A stretch of 15,030 nt of DNA from NCBI GenBank assembly GCA_023430725.1, contig JAEYZD010000168.1:1-15030 (forward strand). Direction: 5' to 3'. The stretch comes from Bacteroidota bacterium. GTDB taxonomy: Bacteria > Bacteroidota > Bacteroidia > Bacteroidales > VadinHA17. Numbering within the stretch: the first letter of the stretch is position 1; the number at the start of each line of letters is the position of its first letter. This document shows positions 6,491 to 14,000 of this stretch, piece after piece. The translations under genes were made by a program, and so were the position numbers. The notes below the pieces were generated by a model that was not told the DNA's origin, ran no database searches, and saw nothing but the letters and a program-made list of their open reading frames with translations.

Positions 6491-7342
6491 ATGAGTACAC
6501 GAAGAGACTTTATCAGGAAATCAGCCATTGCAGCTGCTGTTATTCCTATGATCAACAGTGAGATGTTTGCAGCGCCGAAACCTTCAGGAAAGACCGGGCT
6601 GGCACTTTACACGATCAGGGATGAAATGGGAAAGGATCCCGCAAAAGCCCTGGCAGATGCAGCGGAGATAGGTTATAACTGGGTTGAGGCAGCCGATCAC
6701 CGTGACGGCAAGTTCTACGGAATGCAGCCGAAGGATTTTGCCAGACTGGTGAAGAAAAACGGACTGGTGGCGCTCAGCTCGCACAGCGGGCTCAATCCCG
6801 ACAACTATGAGCGGATGATAGACGATGCAGCCGCAGCCGGGATGAAATATATCATGCTTCCCTCACTGCCAGGCGACTGGAGCAATTCAATCGACGGGTA
6901 CCAGCGGGCGGCAGATTTCTTTAACAAGGCCGGAGAGCGAAGCCGTAAGGCTGGAATCAGGTTCGGCTTTCACAACCACCAGGTTGAATTCCAGGAGATC
7001 AACGGCAGAGTACCTTATGATATCCTGCTGAGCCTGACCGATCCGAAACTCGTCACCTTCGAGGTGGACCTGGCGTGGATAACGGCTGCAGGCAAGGACC
7101 CTATAGCCTATTTCAGGAATCATCCCGGGCGTTTCGAGGTATGGCACATGAAGGATCTCAGTCCTGAAAAGCAGGATGCCACCCTTGGCGAAGGGATCAT
7201 CGACTTCAAGCCAATCCTTGCCGAAGCCCGGACTGCAGGAATGAAATACTGGTTCCTGGAGCAGGATCACTGCCGGACTCACACCCCGATGGAGAGTATA
7301 AGAATCAGCCGCGATTATTACCTGAATAAACTGCTTAAGTAA
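6491..7342 (+). CDS. Tat-exported TIM-barrel sugar isomerase/epimerase-like protein
   Basis: A 283-residue protein of the xylose isomerase-like TIM-barrel superfamily (AP_endonuc_2 domain). The N-terminus STRRDFIRKSAIAAA carries a twin-arginine motif (R4, R5) before a hydrophobic stretch, so export of the folded protein to the periplasm is expected. Metal-ligand candidates of the family are in place: E67 in WVEAAD, H161/H163 in GFHNHQVEF, D193 in FEVDLAW, H219 in WHMKD and E257 in FLEQDH. Substrate is not predictable from the family name; relatives isomerise or epimerise sugars, dehydrate inosose, or cleave 3-keto glycosides. The oxidoreductase/DUF1080 pair 700 bases downstream on the same strand favours a role on keto-sugars. 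It has its own promoter and is followed by a convergent gene. Confidence 0.85.
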   Translation: MSTRRDFIRKSAIAAAVIPMINSEMFAAPKPSGKTGLALYTIRDEMGKDPAKALADAAEIGYNWVEAADHRDGKFYGMQPKDFARLVKKNGLVALSSHSGLNPDNYERMIDDAAAAGMKYIMLPSLPGDWSNSIDGYQRAADFFNKAGERSRKAGIRFGFHNHQVEFQEINGRVPYDILLSLTDPKLVTFEVDLAWITAAGKDPIAYFRNHPGRFEVWHMKDLSPEKQDATLGEGIIDFKPILAEARTAGMKYWFLEQDHCRTHTPMESIRISRDYYLNKLLK

Positions 7343-7382
7343 GATCAGTCAGAGAGATGTAACAGCAGATCCTGCAGCCGCG

Positions 7383-7399
7383 GAGGCAACCACTGCCTC
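7383..7399. terminator. Weak hairpin in the convergent gap
   Basis: GAGGCA and TGCCTC form a 6-base stem with a 5-base loop between the convergent genes ending at 7342 and 7432. No run of T follows on either strand, so intrinsic termination is doubtful. It is noted as the only clear hairpin in this 89-base gap. Confidence 0.2.
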
Positions 7400-7431
7400 A
7401 GGAAATCTCATTCCCATCCTGAGTTTCATGG

Positions 7432-7911
7432 TCAGGCGTCTGTTTCAGTTTTATGGTCTCCTCTGACCTCAATCCGGTTCAGTTTGCAGAATTCCTCCAC
7501 AGCTTCAAGGATTGAGGCTGTATGTCCGGGATAATAAGTGCCGAGCCTCAGGCTGATCCTGCCTGTTTCGGTGATGAAGCCGATCGTCAGCGCTTTGAAT
7601 TCAACAGCCTTCAGGGAGGTTGGGGTAAATATGACCGGAGGACGGTAAAACTCCTGCCTGAGTATGATCCTGTCGTCGCTAACCGTTATGTACCTCCGGG
7701 TGTAGCCCAGTCCTGATGCAATCATCCAGAACCCGAAGAGCAGGAGGAAGGCTGTGGCTATCCATGCTGACGTTGAGGAGGCTGCTGTTCCCCTGATGCT
7801 GTACATATACCACCCGGCCGCAACAAGGCAGGCTATGCCAAAAACAGTTCTCATGATCTTGCCTGTCCTGTTTTCTTCCTGCAGGTCAATGTTATACCTT
7901 GTCTCTTTCAT
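7432..7911 (-). CDS. Small two-helix membrane protein of unknown function
   Basis: About 159 residues. A charged N-terminus (MKETRYNIDLQEENRTGKI) is followed by two hydrophobic helices, near residues 22-38 (VFGIACLVAAGWYMY) and 46-64 (AWIATAFLLLFGFWMIASG). A roughly 90-residue soluble part then begins YTRRYITVSDDRIILRQEFY. That beta-rich pattern, with short strands of the type ITVSDDRIILR and SLKAVEFKALTIGFIT, recalls bacterial PH-like domains found after paired membrane helices, but I do not recognise a named family. The ATG at 7911 is preferred to a TTG at 7932. The gene sits alone on the minus strand between the TIM-barrel gene and the oxidoreductase gene, converging with the first and divergent from the second. 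No link to sugar chemistry can be read from it. Confidence 0.7.
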   Translation of the reverse strand: MKETRYNIDLQEENRTGKIMRTVFGIACLVAAGWYMYSIRGTAASSTSAWIATAFLLLFGFWMIASGLGYTRRYITVSDDRIILRQEFYRPPVIFTPTSLKAVEFKALTIGFITETGRISLRLGTYYPGHTASILEAVEEFCKLNRIEVRGDHKTETDA

Positions 7912-7938
7912 CTCATGTTCTGAAAGAACCAATTTACT

Positions 7939-7946
7939 TATTTTTG
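7939..7946 (+). promoter_or_regulatory. Candidate -7 box for the oxidoreductase/DUF1080 pair
   Basis: TATTTTTG matches TAnnTTTG exactly in the 132-base divergent gap and lies about 100 bases before the ATG at 8044. The -33 region has no clear TTTG. A second near-match (TAAGGTTTG, one base too long in the spacer) lies at 8011-8019, so the true start site is uncertain. Confidence 0.28.
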
Positions 7947-8043
7947 GATAGCAAGAGCACTATTTATATCTTGATCCGGGTTTTATTTTCCCGATGAATT
8001 ATTTACTTTTAAGGTTTGTATAGAACTATTAACCACCTGTAAT

Positions 8044-9543
8044 ATGAAAGAGGACAAAAGAACATTCACAAGGCGGTCATTTGTAGGCACTACGGGTGCT
8101 GCAATAGCCGGCCTTACAATTCTGCCGTCAAATGTAGTAAGCGGCCTGGGCCACCGCGCTCCGAGCGACAAGCTTAACATTGCCGGTATTGGTATCGGTG
8201 GCGTTGGTGCCACCAACCTGAGGAATGTGGCGTCGTCAGAAAATATAGTAGCTCTCTGTGATGTTGACTGGGGATACTCAAAGAGGGTATTTGACGCTTA
8301 CCCGACAGCCAAGAAATTCTGGGACTTCAGGAAGATGTATGATGAGATGGGCAAATCTATTGATGCAGTGATCATTGCAACTGCCGATCATACTCATGCG
8401 TTATCAGCAGCACAGGCAATGACCCTTGGCAAGCATGTATACCTGCAGAAACCGCTCACTCACAGTGTTTATGAGTCAAGGCTTCTTACAAAGCTCGCCG
8501 CGAAACACAAGGTTGCCACCTCCATGGGTAACCAGGGTTCCTCCGGTATCGGAGTGGATCTCGTTCAGGAGTGGATTCAGAACCGCGAGATAGGGGAGGT
8601 TACCAAAGTGGAGGCATTTACAGACCGTCCTATCTGGCCGCAGGGTCTGAACAGACCTTCAAAGGTTGACAAGGTTCCAAAGACACTTGACTGGGATCTG
8701 TTCCTCGGCCCGGCACCCGTACGGCCATACAATGCAATCTATCATCCGTGGAACTGGAGAGGCTGGTGGGATTTCGGAACCGGAGCGCTGGGTGATATGG
8801 CTTGCCATATCCTGCATCCTGTTTTCAAATCACTTAAGCTTACATATCCGACTAAAGTACAGGCAAGTTCTACACTTCTTCTGACCGACTGTGCGCCCAA
8901 TGCACAGACTGTGAAGTATATCTATCCGGCTAGGACGGCTCCGGCACATTACAAGATTGATCTGCCGGAGGTGGAAGTTATATGGTATGACGGTGGTCTG
9001 CAGCCGATGAAGCCGGAAGGCTGGCCTGACGGAAAGGATATGAATGATGCAGGTGGCGGAGTAATTTTCCACGGCACCAAGGATAAACTCATCTGCGGTT
9101 GCTACGGAGTGAATCCGTGGCTCCTCTCAGGCCGTGTGCCAAAGGCACCTGAGACCGAAAGGCGTGTTGCAGATGCCACAAAGGGCGGGCATGAAATGGA
9201 CTGGGTGCGCGCCTGCAAGGAGAGCCCGGATAACCGGATACTTACCAAATCTGACTTCTCCGAAGCCGGACCATTTAATGAGATGGTAGTTATGGGAGTG
9301 CTGGCAGTCAGGCTGCAGGGGCTGAACAAGACCCTCGAATGGAACGGAGAAAAGATGGAATTCACCAATATCAAAGATGAAGACACGATTAAGATCTGCA
9401 TTGAGGATAATTTCAGTATCACCGACGGTCATCCGACCTTTGACAAGAAGTGGACAGACCCGATAAATGTCAGGCAGTTTGCTGCAGAAATGATAAGGCA
9501 CAACTATCGCAGCGGCTGGTCACTCCCGGAAATGCCCGCATAA
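8044..9543 (+). CDS. Tat-exported Gfo/Idh/MocA family oxidoreductase
   Basis: A 499-residue NAD(P)-dependent sugar oxidoreductase. TFTRRSFVGTTGAAIAGLTIL at residues 7-27 is a twin-arginine signal (R10, R11), implying export with the nucleotide already bound. The Rossmann motif GIGIGGVG is at 48-55, followed by CDVDW. The family's EKP motif appears as QKP at 135-137, keeping the lysine K136. The C-terminal half has WRGWWDFGTGALGDMACH near 238-255, where the Asp and His are the usual sugar-site residues. Long Tat-type members of this family are abundant in Bacteroidota; some oxidise C3 of glycosides. The next gene, 39 bases on, encodes a DUF1080 lipoprotein, a family described as 3-keto-disaccharide hydrolases. 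The specific glycoside is unknown. Confidence 0.9.
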   Translation: MKEDKRTFTRRSFVGTTGAAIAGLTILPSNVVSGLGHRAPSDKLNIAGIGIGGVGATNLRNVASSENIVALCDVDWGYSKRVFDAYPTAKKFWDFRKMYDEMGKSIDAVIIATADHTHALSAAQAMTLGKHVYLQKPLTHSVYESRLLTKLAAKHKVATSMGNQGSSGIGVDLVQEWIQNREIGEVTKVEAFTDRPIWPQGLNRPSKVDKVPKTLDWDLFLGPAPVRPYNAIYHPWNWRGWWDFGTGALGDMACHILHPVFKSLKLTYPTKVQASSTLLLTDCAPNAQTVKYIYPARTAPAHYKIDLPEVEVIWYDGGLQPMKPEGWPDGKDMNDAGGGVIFHGTKDKLICGCYGVNPWLLSGRVPKAPETERRVADATKGGHEMDWVRACKESPDNRILTKSDFSEAGPFNEMVVMGVLAVRLQGLNKTLEWNGEKMEFTNIKDEDTIKICIEDNFSITDGHPTFDKKWTDPINVRQFAAEMIRHNYRSGWSLPEMPA

Positions 9544-9582
9544 TCAATTATTAATAATCAAATACCTAAAATAGAATAGCTT

Positions 9583-10329
9583 ATGAAACTGATTAAAACA
9601 ATGTTTGTTCTTATTCTGGCTGCATCATTCGTTTCCTGCGGATCAGGAAAGGAGAAGAAAAGTGCTGAAAAGAAATCGACCGAGGCTGAGGTCTGGACAT
9701 ACCTCTTTGACGGAACATCGACCCAGGGATGGCGCAACTACAACAAAACAACCTTCCCTGAGCAGGGATGGTCTATTGTTGACGGCGCACTGTACTGCCA
9801 GGGATCCGGCAAGGGTGAAGCCGGCGGCGGCGGTGGTGACATCATCTATGACAAGAAGTTCTCCAACTTCCATCTTAAGCTTGAATGGAAGATCTCCGAA
9901 GGCGGTAACAGCGGTATTTTCTACCTTGGACAGGAGAGCCCGGAGTTCGAAACTATCTGGAGGACAGCCCCCGAGATGCAGGTTCTTGACAATGAAAAAC
10001 ATCCTGATGCTCAGGCAGGCAAAGACGGCAACCGCCAGGCAGGCTCACTCTATGACCTGATTCCTGCTGTGCCGCAGAATGCAAAACCTGTCGGTGAATG
10101 GAACACAGCTGAGATCAAGGTTTACAAGGGATCCGTATGGCATATTCAGAATGGAGTGACCGTTCTGGAATATCATCTCTGGACTCCCGAATGGAATACA
10201 CTTGTTGCAGCAAGCAAGTTCCCGGCACTTAATCCCAACTGGGCGAATGTGGCTACAGAAGGTTACATCGGCCTTCAGGATCACGGTGATGATGTCTGGT
10301 ACAGGAATATTCAGATCAGGGAATTGTAA
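9583..10329 (+). CDS. DUF1080 (3-keto-disaccharide hydrolase) domain lipoprotein
   Basis: A 248-residue lipoprotein. A signal peptide ends in the lipobox FVSC, giving lipidation at C19, followed by a lysine-rich linker (residues 20-35). The rest is one DUF1080 domain, a concanavalin-like beta-sandwich: LFDGTSTQGWRNY at 41-53, GDIIYDKKFSNFHLKLEW near 85-102, GGNSGIFYLG near 107-116, EMQVLDNEKHPDA near 131-143, and the end GYIGLQDHGDDVWYRNIQI. All the usual blocks are present and the length is normal. Characterised members hydrolyse 3-keto-glycosides made by a C3 dehydrogenase, and the Gfo/Idh/MocA gene lies directly upstream, probably in one transcript. The region after the lipidated Cys is basic, not the acidic surface-export signal known in Bacteroides, so a periplasm-facing anchor is likelier. 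Confidence 0.9.
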   Translation: MKLIKTMFVLILAASFVSCGSGKEKKSAEKKSTEAEVWTYLFDGTSTQGWRNYNKTTFPEQGWSIVDGALYCQGSGKGEAGGGGGDIIYDKKFSNFHLKLEWKISEGGNSGIFYLGQESPEFETIWRTAPEMQVLDNEKHPDAQAGKDGNRQAGSLYDLIPAVPQNAKPVGEWNTAEIKVYKGSVWHIQNGVTVLEYHLWTPEWNTLVAASKFPALNPNWANVATEGYIGLQDHGDDVWYRNIQIREL

Positions 10330-10344
10330 TATTTACAAAACATA

Positions 10345-10357
10345 CCGGATATTCCGG
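10345..10357. terminator. Short hairpin after the DUF1080 gene
   Basis: CCGGA and TCCGG pair around a 3-base loop, 16 bases after the stop codon of the DUF1080 gene. It is small and has no T-tract, so its role as a terminator is only suggested by position. Confidence 0.22.
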
Positions 10358-10366
10358 ATGATATGA

Positions 10367-10399
10367 ACATAACGGCAGGTCTCAGACCTGTCGTTATGT
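10367..10399. repeat. REP-like palindrome, copy 1
   Basis: A 16-base inverted repeat around a single central C. Arms are ACATAACGGCAGGTCT and AGACCTGTCGTTATGT, with one mismatched position (G against T, a wobble in RNA). It shares the core CGGCAGGTCT-n-AGACCTG(C/T)CG with a second copy 36 bases further on. It lies between convergent genes and lacks a T-tract, so it looks more like a dispersed extragenic palindrome than a standard terminator. Confidence 0.75.
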
Positions 10400-10434
10400 G
10401 TTATATCCAGAAGCTATCGTCAAGATGACTGTTG

Positions 10435-10455
10435 CGGCAGGTCTGAGACCTGCCG
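10435..10455. repeat. REP-like palindrome, copy 2
   Basis: A perfect 10-base inverted repeat, CGGCAGGTCT and AGACCTGCCG, around a single central G, followed by TTAC as copy 1 is followed by TTAT. The two copies are in the same orientation. With a one-base centre the structure would fold with a small open loop or act as a two-fold symmetric protein site. It may also serve as a two-way terminator for the flanking convergent genes. Confidence 0.75.
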
Positions 10456-10482
10456 TTACTATGGATTAAAACAGATATCTGG

Positions 10483-11076
10483 TTACAGGGAGGGATTGCC
10501 CTTTAATCCGATCTCCTCTGCCACCTCGCGCATGCCCATGATTGTATCCGTTATCAGGTCATTCAGGTCGGTGCCGAGCATGGCCGCACCCTTCTCGATG
10601 ACACTGCGGTCAACTCCCGCGGCGAAACGCCTGTCAGTCCATTTCTTTCTCACTGACCTGGCTTCCATATCCATGACGCTGCGCGAGGGACGCACGAGGG
10701 CGCTTGTATTCACCAGTCCGGTCAGCTCGTCAACGGCAAACAATGTCTTTTCGAGCAAGGTCTGAGGTTCGGTGTCGGAGCAGATCCCGTAGCCATGGCT
10801 TATGACTGCCCGGACATATTCCTCCGGCCATCCCTCTTCCTTCAGTATTTTCTCCGTCATGGTGCAGTGCTGTTCCGGGTACTTCTCATAATCAAGGTCA
10901 TGGATAAGTCCTATGACTCCCCATTTTTCCTCATCCTCGCCGTGTTTTCGAGCCATGTATCTCATGACGGCTTCCACTGACAGGGCGTGCCTGTAAAGAC
11001 TTTCAGACTGATTATACCTGAGGAACAGTTCAAGCGCCTGTTCACGTGATGGGCCTGTACTCATATCCTGTGTCAT
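10483..11076 (-). CDS. HD-domain metal-dependent phosphohydrolase family protein
   Basis: A 197-residue soluble protein with one HD domain. Metal ligands are visible as H30 (LYRHALSVE), H59-D60 (GLIHDLDYE) and D116 (FAVDELTGL), with H94 (VISHGYG) as an additional conserved histidine. The arrangement is that of the HDIG-type subgroup, which includes nucleotide and other phosphoesterases; the substrate is not evident. The C-terminal 70 residues (SVRKKWTDRRFAAGVDRSVI and onward) form a helical extension often seen in this bacterial group. There is no signal peptide, so it is cytosolic. Its ATG overlaps the stop of the C25 peptidase gene as ATGA, so translation is probably coupled and both are on one leftward transcript. 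The palindromic gap lies just past its end. Confidence 0.85.
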   Translation of the reverse strand: MTQDMSTGPSREQALELFLRYNQSESLYRHALSVEAVMRYMARKHGEDEEKWGVIGLIHDLDYEKYPEQHCTMTEKILKEEGWPEEYVRAVISHGYGICSDTEPQTLLEKTLFAVDELTGLVNTSALVRPSRSVMDMEARSVRKKWTDRRFAAGVDRSVIEKGAAMLGTDLNDLITDTIMGMREVAEEIGLKGNPSL

Positions 11077-14000
11077 TGCTTAACGATCCTGACCGTAGTA
11101 CTCTTTGTTCCTGCGCTGACGCGAAGTGAATAGACTCCGGCAGCAAGTTGGCGGCAGTCCAGCGGTATGATATTCCTTCCGGGAGAAAGTTCCCTGTCGG
11201 TGCGCATTACAATCCTTCCGGCCGGATCGAAGATTTCGATCAGGGCACTGTTGCCTCCCTCATAATCCATTTCAAGGGTGAAGTTTTCTCTGAATGGATT
11301 AGGATGGACTGACACTTTCCCTTCGTCAATGTCAGGGCCTGTGCCGGAGATTACGAAGGAGACCATCGCAGTATCGTTGCCCGGGTAACCGTCTTCAGGC
11401 AATCTGTTAATAATATATATGCGGTACGGGATGTCCTTTACCAGGCTTGTTCTGTGCGTGAATGCAACGTCAATTGTATCTCCCGGATCAATTTTCCTGT
11501 AAAAGGTTTCGATGACCGGATCTCCGTCATTGATCCTGTATGCCATCGGGAAACTTGTTACCGGGGTCCTGCCGAAATTGATCACCCGGCCCCTGATCGT
11601 AACATCACCGGGCAAAGCGGAAGGCTGTGGTGCAAATACACTGTCAATGTGCAAATCAGCCTCAAGGAAGGCGATATCAGGGAATGTGAGCTGGTCAAGC
11701 CATGCTGCATCCATCCCGCCGGAGAGTGAGACATCCTTGGAGTAGACCCATTCAAGGAGATGTACACCCGGCTTGAGAACCTTCTTCCTGAGCGCCCATG
11801 GTGTGTCACCTGAAATCTGCATGTCAACCATACTGTCAACCCTGAAAGTAAGCTGGTCATAGACAGGCTCAGAAGAGACCCTTACATAGAATGAAAGTGT
11901 ATCCGCAACAGGGTTGTTTACGTATATGGAGAGGACTGATTCCGATTTGTCCGGGATCGGTGCGGACCTGGCAGAGTTAACATTATCCCACGATGCTGCC
12001 GATGTAATGATCCAGGGGTAATCACCGCCGGTGATCCATGGGAAGACATCAAATCTTCCGAATTCAAATGTCTCACGGGTCTTTCCTGTGCTGATTGACC
12101 ACCTGCCGGTTGCTTCGTAGTTTCCGCAGACAAAACTGACATCAAACGGGATCACTCTTCCGGACCCGGAGAGCAGCGAAATCTCCGATTCCAGGAGCAG
12201 GTCCTTATCCTCACCGGGCATGAGGACCCCGGTGGTAACATTTGGCTCCTTTAGGGTGAGCCATGTACCGGCCGATGTGACTTTTACGGTACCGCTGGCT
12301 GCCGAAGAACCCTCGTTCCTGACCCTGACTTTAAGATGAAGGGTCTCCCCCGGATCCGGAAGGAAGTTGGAGTTTCCCAGATAGGAGTCATCGTGTATAA
12401 CAGAGATGATCTTAAGAACAGGTGCATGCAGGGTCATGTCGATGCCGAAACGGAATTCCTCATCGTTTTCCTTGAGGGTGAGCATAAGAGAAGCCAGTTC
12501 TCCGTCCTCAACCCGGTCAGAGACGTCGAAACTGAACTTGCCTGAGATGGTCCGCGACTCTCCCGGCAAAAGGATACCGATTGTTGCAGTATCTGCTGCA
12601 ACAGAGATCATGCCTGATGCAACAGCCAGACGTGCTGTCAGTTTTGAAGTGCTTACCTTTCCTGTATTTTTGACTGTAACCACAAGATTAACCGGCTCGC
12701 CGTAATCCGGCACGCCGTCTCCGTTTCCTCCCGTGTCATCGAACACAACATCACCAGCAGTAATGAACGGAGCAGCCACATCTCCGAAATAAAGTGTCTT
12801 GTACCATGGCACCATGTTCTGTCCTGTGATTACAAGCAGACATGAGTCCTTTACACCTTCAGGAATTGTCAGAGAGACGTTCCCGGAGGGGCTTACGTGA
12901 CGTGCATCCCATAGAGTGTCAAAGTCAGAGAGCGCCGCATAGGCAAACGGTTTCGCAAAAAAGCTGAGAGCAGTCAGTTCCTTGGGAATCCTGTCCGGAA
13001 GATCAATTGAAAATGTCTCCGGTCTCCCGATCAGCGGAGACAGTGAGGGATCACCCAGAAGAATATATGTTTCCCAGTAATATTTTTTGCGCGGGCTCGT
13101 GCTTGCAGAGACCGACATATTTCCGGAGAAATTGATCTGCCCCATTGTATGATACCAGTCCCCGGGTGGTTCGCCGTTCGTATGGAACAGCCTGTCAAAT
13201 GCTCCAATGCCGGATGTCACGTAGGTGATCTCCGGTCCGGGTGTCCCCGGGCCCACTGACCAGAAAAAGTCATCACTCCAGAATGAGTCATTGGTGCATC
13301 CGATAAAGCCTATGGCCCCTTTGTCTGGTGTAGTGACCATCGCAGTTCCGAAACAGGAAGCAACATTTATCTGTGCCGTACGGCACGCATTTGCTATTAT
13401 GAGGGGGTAAGCGTTCTTGTTTGTCAGATCCTTGACGGCTGATGTTTTAAATACCGGATCACTGAACCCTGTGGCTTCACCGTGGCCGGTATAGTTGAGG
13501 AAGGTGAGGCCATTGCTGAAAACGGTTTTCAGCGAGTCATCCTTAAGTGGTGCTTCCGGATAGAGCCAGCGGATTGCATTGAGTGATGTATCCCTGCCCA
13601 GATAGTTGTTGTAGAGATAGGAAACCTGGCCATTCATGTAAAGCTCAAAGCCGGGAGCATTTCCGGCGGTAGCCAGGGCTCCGGCCCAGAACTCATTTTC
13701 AGCGCCGTACCTGTATGTCTCATAGTCAATTATTTTCTTAACCATCCCACTCATCTGGACAGTATCGGAGGCAGGCAGCCTCCCGATGAAGAGATCAGGT
13801 ATAAAATCTCCCTCACCGTCAAACTCGCCGTAGTACAGATCGGAGACGTTCTTTGTATCACGTGATGTCGGAATTATTGCAGGATCACCGGCAATCAGCA
13901 GATAATGCACCGGCATGCCGCGTGACTGAAGGTCGAAATAGAGTTCGGAGATATCCCTCTTCAGGTATTTGTAAACTGTGTCGGCAGGTCCTGGACCCTT

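Noticed and set aside
9127..9501. Long minus-strand frames opposite the 3' part of the oxidoreductase gene.
   Set aside because: The sense frame has full family motifs; the antisense products show none.
9605..10060. A 151-codon frame inside the DUF1080 gene.
   Set aside because: It is a +1 shadow of a complete lipoprotein gene, with skewed R/S/T composition.
10367..10455. A CRISPR array in the convergent gap.
   Set aside because: There are only two diverged palindromes with one 35-base interval, and no Cas gene is nearby.
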